Assembly (NCBI RefSeq): GCF_001439735.1
Contig: NZ_JYLN01000019.1
Coordinates: 1-49,780, forward strand
DNA: 49,780 nucleotides
Direction of reading: 5' to 3'
Source of the DNA: Pseudomonas paralactis
GTDB lineage: Bacteria; Pseudomonadota; Gammaproteobacteria; Pseudomonadales; Pseudomonadaceae
Shown here in pieces: positions 32,176 through 39,389 of the stretch. Position 1 is the stretch's first letter. Every line of letters starts with the position of its first letter. The translations under genes and the position numbers were made by a program. The notes beneath the pieces were generated by a model. The model worked only from the letters and a program-made list of their open reading frames with translations, made no database searches and had not been told where the DNA came from.

Positions 32176-32784
32176 ATGCTAAAACTGACGCCACGCCAAG
32201 CCGAGATTCTGGCCTTCATCAAGCGCTGCCTTGATGACAACGGCTACCCGCCTACCCGCGCGGAGATTGCCCTGGAATTGGGGTTCAAGTCCCCGAATGC
32301 CGCCGAAGAACACCTCAAGGCTCTCGCTCGCAAAGGCGCGATCGAGATGACGCCAGGGGCTTCACGCGGTATCCGCATCCCTGGCTTTGAAGCCAAGGCC
32401 GACGAATCGACACTGCCGATCATCGGCCGCGTCGCCGCCGGTGCGCCGATCCTGGCGCAGCAGCACGTCGAGGAATCCTGCAACATCAACCCGACGTTCT
32501 TCCATCCTCGCGCCGACTATCTGTTGCGTGTGCACGGCATGAGCATGAAGGACGTGGGCATCTTCGACGGCGATCTGCTGGCGGTGCACACCACTCGTGA
32601 AGCCCGCAATGGCCAGATCGTCGTCGCCCGAATCGGCGATGAGGTTACGGTCAAACGCTTCAAGCGTGAAGGCAGCAAGGTCTGGCTGCTGGCCGAGAAC
32701 CCCGAGTTCGCACCGATTGAAGTCAACCTGAAAGATCAGGACCTGGTGATCGAAGGCTTGAGTGTCGGCGTCATTCGCCGCTAA
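32176..32784 (+). CDS. lexA: SOS repressor LexA
   Basis: A 202-residue repressor of DNA-damage genes. The winged helix-turn-helix (1-70) has LTPRQAEILAFI and PPTRAEIALELGFKSPNAAEEHLKAL (in part). The self-cleavage site is A88-G89 in RVAAGAPILA. The catalytic dyad is S123 (GMSMKD) and K160 (EVTVKRF) in the S24 peptidase fold. RecA-stimulated cleavage relieves repression. Two SOS boxes lie directly upstream. sulA follows after 10 bp with its own AAAGGAGG site, forming the lexA–sulA operon usual in Pseudomonas. Confidence 0.98.
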   Translation: MLKLTPRQAEILAFIKRCLDDNGYPPTRAEIALELGFKSPNAAEEHLKALARKGAIEMTPGASRGIRIPGFEAKADESTLPIIGRVAAGAPILAQQHVEESCNINPTFFHPRADYLLRVHGMSMKDVGIFDGDLLAVHTTREARNGQIVVARIGDEVTVKRFKREGSKVWLLAENPEFAPIEVNLKDQDLVIEGLSVGVIRR

Positions 32785-32794
32785 AGGAGGCATC

Positions 32795-33268
32795 ATGCAG
32801 CTCGTGCACACCCCACAACACACACAACTGTCGCTGTTCGAGGCCTTTATGGCCCAACCCCTTGCGCCCATCCTCAAGGAAACGGTCGAAGCCCCCTGGG
32901 GCGGTGAACCTGAGGCGTTCAGTGAATTGTCGTTGCGCGGTGCGGCTGAGAGCTGCCTGAACCTGCTGGCGCCTATCCTGCGCGAATTGAGCGAAGATCA
33001 GGACGCCCGCTGGCTGACGCTGATCGCCCCGCCCGCCAGCCTTACCCAGGCCTGGCTGCGGGATGCCGGCCTCAACCGCGAGCGCATCCTGCTGTTGCAG
33101 CCACGGGGAGCGCAGAGTGCCCAGCAGTTGACCTGTGAAGCCTTGCGTCTAGGCCGCAGCCATACAGTGGTGAGCTGGTTGAATCCGTTGAATGCGAGCG
33201 CCAAGCAGCAACTGATCAGTGCCGCACGTACGGGCGAAGCTCAGAGTTTGAATATTCGTTTGGGATAA
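32795..33268 (+). CDS. sulA: SOS cell-division inhibitor SulA
   Basis: A 157-residue cytosolic protein that blocks FtsZ polymerisation while DNA is damaged. ATG 32795 has a perfect AAAGGAGG ribosome site inside the lexA–sulA gap. The central and C-terminal parts (RWLTLIAPPASLTQAWLRDAGL; RILLLQPRG; SHTVVSWLNPL) match the RecA-like SulA fold and its FtsZ-binding loop region. As in other pseudomonads it is co-transcribed with lexA rather than having its own SOS box. Confidence 0.93.
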   Translation: MQLVHTPQHTQLSLFEAFMAQPLAPILKETVEAPWGGEPEAFSELSLRGAAESCLNLLAPILRELSEDQDARWLTLIAPPASLTQAWLRDAGLNRERILLLQPRGAQSAQQLTCEALRLGRSHTVVSWLNPLNASAKQQLISAARTGEAQSLNIRLG

Positions 33269-33321
33269 AACTACAGCTTGGCTTGCAGTGATTGGGCCTG
33301 GAAGCCCCTTCTGCACAAGAC

Positions 33322-33555
33322 TCAGTGAAGCACCCGCGGGCCGTCGTCCTTCTCCGGTTCGCCCTCAGCCAGGCGACCTGCCATCTGCACGCCCACGCTC
33401 AACATGGCTTTAGCCACTTCCACGTGCTGGCCCTGCAGGAACACCTTGGCGTCTTCGGAAAAATCCAGAATAACCAGAGAACCTTCGTCCTCAGCCCGGC
33501 GCAGTTCGATTCGGCCGTCAGGCAGTTCAACAATTTCCAGAAAGGACGTTGGCAT
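33322..33555 (-). CDS. Small conserved pseudomonad protein
   Basis: A 77-residue acidic protein of unknown function, in the place of PAO1 PA3009 (memory). It starts MPTSFLEIVELPDGRIELRR after a GTGGAGA site. An N-terminal beta-rich half (VELPDGRIELRR … SLVILDFSEDAK) is followed by a helix (HVEVAKAMLSVGVQMAGRLAEG). No signal peptide, membrane segment or cysteine is present. It converges on sulA. Confidence 0.85.
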   Translation of the reverse strand: MPTSFLEIVELPDGRIELRRAEDEGSLVILDFSEDAKVFLQGQHVEVAKAMLSVGVQMAGRLAEGEPEKDDGPRVLH

Positions 33556-33674
33556 AAAAGTCTGTTCTCCACGAAAGGCCTGGGATTATATCAGTCATCC
33601 ACCCAGCCTCGCAGGGGATATGGACAGGTTTGTTTACAGTGTGATGAATGGCGCCCTAGGGAATACGCTTCTCT

Positions 33675-33700
33675 GTGTGGGAGCTGGCTTGCCTGCGATG
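33675..33700 (+). repeat. Single REP
   Basis: One GTGGGAGCTGGCTTGCCTGC core without an inverted partner, near the start of the repeat-filled gap. Confidence 0.85.
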
Positions 33701-33792
33701 GCGGAGTATCAGCGAATAACCAGCAAACTGACCCAGCGCTATCGCAGCATAAGTACCTGTACAACTGCAGGCTGAAGCAGCCAACGGTAACC

Positions 33793-33918
33793 ACGATGCG
33801 AAGCGAGCCGCTCTTGATCTGCTTTTGATCTCAGGCGCCCCGTTAAACCACGCTGGCCGAACGCAGGCTTGAATTCGTGGGTGACCCGGCAGGGCGGCGG
33901 CCCATAAGTGGCCGTTAC
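33793..33918. repeat. Fragment of a dispersed P. fluorescens-group repeat
   Basis: The stretch from ACGATGCGAAGCGAGC through GCCCCGTTAAACCACGCTGG to GAATTCGTGGGTGACCCGGC matches, from memory, a long repeat common after genes in this group (R178-like). Only its left part seems present; the right half with the complementary arm is missing. Confidence 0.55.
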
Positions 33919-33974
33919 CGCAGGAATGGATATGTACACGGTATAACAGGGTCGCCTGTCAGGCCGCCATCGCA

Positions 33975-34334
33975 GCAGGCAAGCCAGCTCCCACAGTTTG
34001 ATCGCAGGGAATCAGGTGGATAGGTGTCGGCTGACAGGCCGTAATCGCAGGCAAGCCAGCTCCCACAGTTTGATCGCAGGGAATCAGGTAGATAGGTGTC
34101 GGCTGGCAGGCCGTCATCGCAGGCAAGCCAGCTCCCACATTTGGATCCTAGGGCGTCAGATAGATAAGCGTCGGCTGGCAGGCCGTCATCGCAGGCAAGC
34201 CAGCTCCCACATTTGGATCCTAGGGCGTCAGATAGATAAGCGTCGGCTGGCAGGCCGCCATCGCAGGCAAGCCAGCTCCCACATTTGGATCCTAGGGCGT
34301 CAGATAGATAAGCGTCGGCCGTACGGCCGTCGCG
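33975..34334. repeat. 72-bp tandem repeat array, 5 copies, each with one REP core
   Basis: Units are anchored at GCAGGCAAGCCAGCTCCCAC at 33975, 34047, 34119, 34191 and 34263, always 72 bp apart and in one orientation. The spacer between cores has two versions: copies 1-2 share one and copies 3-5 share another that is nearly identical among them (one base change at 34259). Confidence 0.95.
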
Positions 34335-34358
34335 GGAGCTAGCTCCCTCGCCACAGGT
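34329..34358. repeat. REP-like palindrome of a different family
   Basis: GCGGGAGCTAGCTCCCTCGC follows directly on the 72-bp array and resembles another Pseudomonas REP family. Confidence 0.6.
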
Positions 34359-34397
34359 TCAGCGTCGCTGCGCAGCCAGCCCGCCCTCATTTATACT

Positions 34398-34919
34398 TCA
34401 GCACTCGTTGAGCCCTTCACGAAAGCGCAGCGCCATCTTCTTCAACTCCTGGCGCCAGCCTTCCAACTCTTCGCGGCTCAACGGCTTGGGCTCATCCTGC
34501 TCTAAGGCCACGGCAACGATCAGCGGCTGGGTGACATCGCCCTTGGGCACATGGGGAATACGGGGCGGGTGGAACATATCGGCATGAGCCTTGAGCAGCC
34601 GCGCCACCCAACTGTCAGGGCTCTGGGCCATTTCCACCAGTTCGGCCAACTCAGGGATCGCCATCGAATCGAGCACTTCACGATTCATGATCATTTCTGC
34701 GCGCGGCGCACCGGCCTGAGGCAGGCGGTAAAACCCGGCGATTTCATGACACAGCCCCAGCAACGCACCATAGAGATGGAATAAGGCCGCTTCGCGCCCC
34801 GCCTGCACCAGCGCGATGGCATTCATCTCTTTCCCTTCCTCGGCACGGCCAAGGGCCTCCAGGGATAAACCCGCGAAGTAAATTTTCTGATTGGTACGGG
34901 TATAGAGTTCGTTGGCCAT
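34398..34919 (-). CDS. DUF6586-type conserved protein
   Basis: A 173-residue cytoplasmic, mainly helical protein of unknown function, in the place of PAO1 PA3010 (memory). ATG 34919 (MANELYTRTNQKIYFAGL) with GTGGAGAT upstream is preferred over an upstream in-frame ATG at 35057 that would read through a REPIN. Conserved-looking parts are ALVQAGREAALFHLYGALLGLCHEIAGFY and the C-terminal LEGWRQELKKMALRFREGLNEC (both given in part by family resemblance). No catalytic motif is visible. It is 194 bp downstream of topA on the same strand. Confidence 0.78.
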   Translation of the reverse strand: MANELYTRTNQKIYFAGLSLEALGRAEEGKEMNAIALVQAGREAALFHLYGALLGLCHEIAGFYRLPQAGAPRAEMIMNREVLDSMAIPELAELVEMAQSPDSWVARLLKAHADMFHPPRIPHVPKGDVTQPLIVAVALEQDEPKPLSREELEGWRQELKKMALRFREGLNEC

Positions 34920-34997
34920 GACGGCAATCTCCACAACGAATAGGCGTGATGCTGGCTGAACAGTGTCACGGATCAGCCGAATGTACTGCAAGTGCAA

Positions 34998-35088
34998 ATG
35001 TGGGAGGGGGCTTGCTCCCGATGGCGGTGGGTCAGTTACAGATGTATCAACTGACACTCCCTCATCGGGGGCAAGCCCCCTCCCACAT
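34998..35088. repeat. REPIN (GTGGGAGGGGGCTTGCTCCC family)
   Basis: An inverted pair with GTGGGAGGGGGC at both outer edges and a loop of about 40 bp. The core differs from the common type in this window. It lies between topA and the DUF6586-type gene. Confidence 0.92.
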
Positions 35089-35113
35089 TTGGATCTTCAG
35101 CACATTCGGTGGA

Positions 35114-37735
35114 TCAAGCGCCCTGGCGCTTGTCCTCGACCTTCCACTTGCCACCGTCGTAGAACGCTTTCCAGCCGGTAGGCTTGCCGTCCACTTCGGT
35201 CTGCACGTACTGCTCCTTGGTCTTGCGGCTGTAGCGGATCACGGCTGGGCGACCATCCGGGTCCTTCTTCGGCGCTTCACACAGGAAGTGGTACTTCGGA
35301 TCGATCTCGTCCTTGTGCGGCACGATCTCCATCACCAGCGGCGCACGAGTCTCGCGGTTTTTCGGGAACTGGCTGGCAGCCAGGAACAACCCCGAAGCAC
35401 CATCACGCAGGATGTAGGTGTCGTTGACCTTCTCGCACTTGAGCTCCGGCATCTTCACCGGGTCCATCTTCGGCGGCGCCGCGTCACCGCTCTTGAGCAG
35501 TTTGCGGGTGTTCTTGCAGGTCGGGTTGGTGCAGCCGAAGAACTTGCCGAAACGGCCGGTCTTGAGCTGCATCTCGCTGCCGCACTTGTCGCATTCCAGG
35601 CTAGGACCTTCATAGCCTTTGATACGGTAAGTGCCCTCTTCGATCTCGTAGCCGTTGCAATCGGGGTTGTTACCGCAGATGTGCAGCTTGTGCTTCTCGT
35701 CCAGCAGGTAAGCGTCCATCGCCGTGCTGCAGATTGGGCAACGGTGCTTGCCACGCAGTACCAGCGACTCGGATTCACCCTCGTCGTCAGCCGCGATTTC
35801 ATCGCCCGGCACCAGGTTGACGGTCGCCTTGCAGCGCTCTTTGGGCGGCAGGCTGTAGCCCGAGCAACCGAGGAACACGCCAGTGGAGGCGGTACGAATC
35901 TGCATCGGTCGACCGCAGGTGGTGCACGGAATATCCGTCATCACCGGCTGGTTGGCGCGCATACCGTTTTCAGGGTTCTCGGCCACTTCGAGTTTTTTCT
36001 TGAAGTCGCCGTAGAACTCATCCAGCACGTTTTTCCAGTCGCGCTCGCCCTGGGCCACGTCATCGAGGTTCTCTTCCATGCCGGCGGTGAAGCCGTAGTC
36101 CATCAGGTTGGAGAAGCTCTCGGACAGACGCTCGGTCACGATGTCGCCCATCTTTTCCGAATAGAAACGACGGTTGTGCAACGCAACGTAGCCACGGTCC
36201 TGGATGGTGGAGATGATCGCCGCGTAGGTCGACGGACGACCGATACCGCGCTTCTCCATCTCTTTCACCAGGCTGGCTTCGGAATAACGCGCCGGCGGCT
36301 TGGTGAAGTGTTGGGACGGGTCGAGCTTGATCAGCTTCAACGTGTCGCCCTGGGCCATGTCCGGCAGCACGTCATCATCGCCAGGCTTGGCGATCTGCGG
36401 CATCACACGGGTGTAGCCGTCAAACTTGAGGATACGGCCCTTGGCACGCAGCTCGAAGTCGCCCGCGCCCACGCTGACGGTAGTGGACAGATATTGCGCC
36501 GGCAACATCTGGCAAGCCAGGAACTGGCGCCAGATCAGCTCGTAGAGGCGCTCAGCGTCGCGCTCCATGCCGCTCAGCTTGGCAGGCGTGGTGTTGGCGT
36601 CGGAAGGGCGAATCGCTTCGTGAGCCTCTTGTGCGCCTTCCTTGCTGCTGTAGACGTTCGGCTTCTCCGGCAGGTAGGTCTTCCCGAATTCGCTTTCAAT
36701 ATAGGTGCGCGCCATGGCCACCGCGTCTTGCGACAGGTTGGTGGAGTCCGTACGCATATACGTGATGTAGCCCGCTTCATACAGACGCTGGGCCATCATC
36801 ATGGTCTTCTTCACCCCGAAGCCCAGGCGGTTGCTCGCGGCCTGTTGCAGGGTGGAGGTGATAAACGGCGCCGACGGCTTGCTGCTGGTCGGTTTGTCTT
36901 CACGCTTGACGATGCTGTAGCTGGAAGCCTTGAGCTTTTCCAGCGCGGCCATGGCCTGGGCTTCGTTCAGCGGCTTGAAGGCCTCGCCTTTCTCGCGGGC
37001 CACTTCAAAGCGCACGTTGGCGCCCTTGGCGGTACCCAGGTCAGCGTGGACTTCCCAATACTCTTCGGGGATGAATGCGCGAATCTCACGCTCACGCTCA
37101 ACCACCAGCTTCACCGCAACCGATTGCACACGGCCGGCGGACAGGCCACGGGCAATCTTCGCCCACAGCAGTGGCGAGACCATGTAGCCCACCACGCGAT
37201 CGAGGAAGCGACGGGCCTGCTGAGCATTGACACGGTCGATGTCCAGCTCGCCTGGCTTGGAGAACGCTTCCTGGATGGCTTTCTTGGTGATTTCGTTGAA
37301 CACCACGCGCTTGTAGCGGCTGTCATCACCGCCGATGGCTTCGCGCAGGTGCCAGGCAATGGCTTCCCCTTCGCGGTCCAAGTCCGTCGCGAGATAGATG
37401 GTGTCGGCATCTTTGGCGAGCCGGCGCAGCTCTTCGATGACCTTTTCCTTGCCCGGAAGGATTTCGTACTTGGCCTTCCAGCCATGGTCCGGGTCCACAC
37501 CCATACGTGAGACCAGCTGCTTGCGCGCTTTCTCTTTAGGGGTGAGCACCGGACCTTCGCCTGCGGCCGCCTTGCCGCGCTTGGCGGCAGGCTCCTTGCT
37601 GGCGCTAGCCGAACCGCTGGTGGGCAGGTCTCGGATATGGCCGATACTCGACTTCACCACGTACTCGTTGCCCAAGTACTTGTTGATGGTCTTGGCCTTA
37701 GCCGGGGATTCCACAATGACCAGCGATTTGCCCAT
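35114..37735 (-). CDS. topA: DNA topoisomerase I
   Basis: An 873-residue type IA topoisomerase that relaxes negative supercoils. It has the Toprim domain at the N-terminus (KSLVIVESPAKAKTI; ATDLDREGEAIAWHL) and the nucleophile Y326 in GYITYMRTDSTNLS. The C-terminal zinc ribbons are CTTCGRPM … CK, CPICSTAM … CGNNPDC and CDKCGSEM … CTNPTC. A C-terminal tail follows. ATG 37735 with AGGAA upstream gives the standard MGKSLVIVESP start. Length is typical for pseudomonads. Probably its own promoter, 114 bp after the DUF1653 gene on the same strand. Confidence 0.98.
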   Translation of the reverse strand: MGKSLVIVESPAKAKTINKYLGNEYVVKSSIGHIRDLPTSGSASASKEPAAKRGKAAAGEGPVLTPKEKARKQLVSRMGVDPDHGWKAKYEILPGKEKVIEELRRLAKDADTIYLATDLDREGEAIAWHLREAIGGDDSRYKRVVFNEITKKAIQEAFSKPGELDIDRVNAQQARRFLDRVVGYMVSPLLWAKIARGLSAGRVQSVAVKLVVEREREIRAFIPEEYWEVHADLGTAKGANVRFEVAREKGEAFKPLNEAQAMAALEKLKASSYSIVKREDKPTSSKPSAPFITSTLQQAASNRLGFGVKKTMMMAQRLYEAGYITYMRTDSTNLSQDAVAMARTYIESEFGKTYLPEKPNVYSSKEGAQEAHEAIRPSDANTTPAKLSGMERDAERLYELIWRQFLACQMLPAQYLSTTVSVGAGDFELRAKGRILKFDGYTRVMPQIAKPGDDDVLPDMAQGDTLKLIKLDPSQHFTKPPARYSEASLVKEMEKRGIGRPSTYAAIISTIQDRGYVALHNRRFYSEKMGDIVTERLSESFSNLMDYGFTAGMEENLDDVAQGERDWKNVLDEFYGDFKKKLEVAENPENGMRANQPVMTDIPCTTCGRPMQIRTASTGVFLGCSGYSLPPKERCKATVNLVPGDEIAADDEGESESLVLRGKHRCPICSTAMDAYLLDEKHKLHICGNNPDCNGYEIEEGTYRIKGYEGPSLECDKCGSEMQLKTGRFGKFFGCTNPTCKNTRKLLKSGDAAPPKMDPVKMPELKCEKVNDTYILRDGASGLFLAASQFPKNRETRAPLVMEIVPHKDEIDPKYHFLCEAPKKDPDGRPAVIRYSRKTKEQYVQTEVDGKPTGWKAFYDGGKWKVEDKRQGA

Positions 37736-37849
37736 GGATCGGAAAATTCCTGAATTCGAGAAGTGAAAGGCAGTTGGCGCCTGACGCGGCAACGCTATAT
37801 ATAGTGGCAACCGGATGAGGTCAAGCGCAGCATTCTGCGTGACCTGCCG

Positions 37850-38086
37850 TTATTGCCCTGTAAAAAGACTGGGTTCGGCCGTGACCAAAGCAAAGCGCGG
37901 GACCTGCTCGCCGTCAACTTCGACGGTCTCCAGGAACATGCTCAAGGGGCGCACCCAAAAACCGTATTCGCCATACAGCGCTTGGTAAAACACCACTTCT
38001 TCTTCGGTTTCAGAGTGGCGCGCCACGCTGAAAACACGGTACTGCGGCCCCTTGTAATGCTGGTAGAGCCCGGGTTCGACTTTCAT
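37850..38086 (-). CDS. DUF1653-family small protein
   Basis: A 78-residue protein starting at ATG 38086 (MKVEPGLYQHYKGPQYRV) after GAGGG. The pattern GLYQHYKGxxYRVxxxARHSETEEEVVFYQALYG, here stated by its parts, is the hallmark of DUF1653. It is a single small beta-rich domain of unknown function. It sits between topA and fadA on the same strand, after the fadBA terminator, so it has its own promoter or is read with topA. Longer in-frame starts would run back through that terminator and fadA. Confidence 0.9.
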   Translation of the reverse strand: MKVEPGLYQHYKGPQYRVFSVARHSETEEEVVFYQALYGEYGFWVRPLSMFLETVEVDGEQVPRFALVTAEPSLFTGQ

Positions 38087-38137
38087 GCTCTGGCCCTCGT
38101 ACAAAATTTGTTGAAAAAAAATATTTAAAAGTTCCAA

Positions 38138-38168
38138 AAAACAAAAACCGGGGCACTGGGCCCCGGCT
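38138..38168 (-). terminator. Rho-independent terminator of fadBA
   Basis: Read on the minus strand, GCCGGGGCC … GCCCCGGTTTTTGTTTTTT gives a tight stem with a 4-nt loop and a T-run. It lies about 17 bp after the fadA stop. Confidence 0.92.
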
Positions 38169-38184
38169 TCCGTCAACCGAACGT

Positions 38185-39360
38185 TTAGACGCGTTCGAAG
38201 ACGGTGGAGATGCCTTGGCCGAGACCAATGCACATGGTAGCAACCCCAAGGTTGCCGCCATTTTGCTTCATCACGTTAAGCAAAGTACCGGAGATACGTG
38301 CACCGGAGCAACCGAATGGGTGGCCCAGGGCAATCGCACCGCCGTGCAGGTTAACCTTCTCGTTCATCTTGTCGAGTACTTTCAAATCTTTCAGCACTGG
38401 CAGGGCCTGTGCGGCGAAAGCTTCGTTGAGCTCGAAGAAGTCGATATCGGAGATGGAAAGGCCTGCGCGCTTCAAGGCTTTTTGTGTGGCCGGTACTGGA
38501 CCATAGCCCATGATCGCCGGGTCCACACCCGCTACCGCCATCGAACGGATCACGGCCAGCGGCTGGATACCCAGGTCCTGGGCACGCTGCGCCGACATCA
38601 CGATCATGCACGAAGCACCATCGGTGATCTGCGACGACGTACCGGCTGTCACGGTGCCGCCCTTTGGATTGAAGGCCGGCTTGAGGGCCGCCAGGCTTTC
38701 CAGGGTGGTGTCCGGACGGATGGTTTCGTCGTAGTCGAACAGTTTCAGGAAACCGTTCTCGTCGTAGCCGTTCATCGGGATGATCTCATCCTTGAACTTG
38801 CCTTCCACGGTCGCCTTGTGGGCGAGTTGGTGGGAACGCAGGCCGAACGCGTCCTGGGCTTCACGGGTGATGCCGTGCATTTTGCCGAGCATTTCCGCGG
38901 TCAGGCCCATCATGCCCGAAGCTTTCGCCGCGTACAGCGACATGTGCGGGTTGGGATCGACACCGTGCATCATGCTGACGTGGCCCATGTGCTCCACACC
39001 GCCGACCACGAACACATCACCGTTGCCGGTCATGATCGCTTGTGCAGCGGTGTGCAGCGCGCTCATCGACGAGCCGCACAGGCGGCTGACGGTCTGGCCG
39101 GCCGCAGTGTGCGGGATCTGGGTCATCAACGACGCCATGCGCGCGATGTTCCAGCCCTGCTCCAGAGTCTGGTTGACGCAGCCCCAGATCACGTCTTCGA
39201 CTTCGTTGGGATCAACCTTGACGTTGCGTTCCAGCAGCTTGCTGATCAGGTGCGCCGACATGTCTTCGGCGCGGGTGTTGCGGTGCATGCCGCCCTTGGA
39301 GCGGCCCATCGGCGTACGACCGAAGTCGACAATCACGACGTCTCTTGGATTCAAGCTCAT
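38185..39360 (-). CDS. fadA: 3-ketoacyl-CoA thiolase FadA
   Basis: A 391-residue beta subunit of the beta-oxidation complex. It cleaves 3-ketoacyl-CoA to acetyl-CoA and a shortened acyl-CoA. The nucleophile is C95 in SRLCGSSMSALH, the His is in NLHGGAIALGHPFGCSGAR, and the second Cys lies in the C-terminal MCIGLGQG. Length equals that of the P. fragi enzyme. It begins 29 bp after the fadB stop, second in the fadBA operon. Confidence 0.97.
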   Translation of the reverse strand: MSLNPRDVVIVDFGRTPMGRSKGGMHRNTRAEDMSAHLISKLLERNVKVDPNEVEDVIWGCVNQTLEQGWNIARMASLMTQIPHTAAGQTVSRLCGSSMSALHTAAQAIMTGNGDVFVVGGVEHMGHVSMMHGVDPNPHMSLYAAKASGMMGLTAEMLGKMHGITREAQDAFGLRSHQLAHKATVEGKFKDEIIPMNGYDENGFLKLFDYDETIRPDTTLESLAALKPAFNPKGGTVTAGTSSQITDGASCMIVMSAQRAQDLGIQPLAVIRSMAVAGVDPAIMGYGPVPATQKALKRAGLSISDIDFFELNEAFAAQALPVLKDLKVLDKMNEKVNLHGGAIALGHPFGCSGARISGTLLNVMKQNGGNLGVATMCIGLGQGISTVFERV

Positions 39361-39389
39361 AAATATTCTCGCTCTAGTCGATTGGGCGC

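Larger units (their letters stand above)
33556..34397. other. 842-bp non-coding region filled with repeats
   Basis: It holds a single REP at 33675-33700, a fragment of a dispersed Pseudomonas repeat (33793-33918), a five-copy 72-bp array (33975-34334) and a REP-like palindrome of another type (34329-34358). Short open frames here have no ribosome sites and run through the repeats. I see no gene. Confidence 0.85.

Noticed and set aside
34946..37510. An 854-codon open frame on the plus strand
   Set aside because: It is antisense to topA, crosses a REPIN and has no ribosome site.
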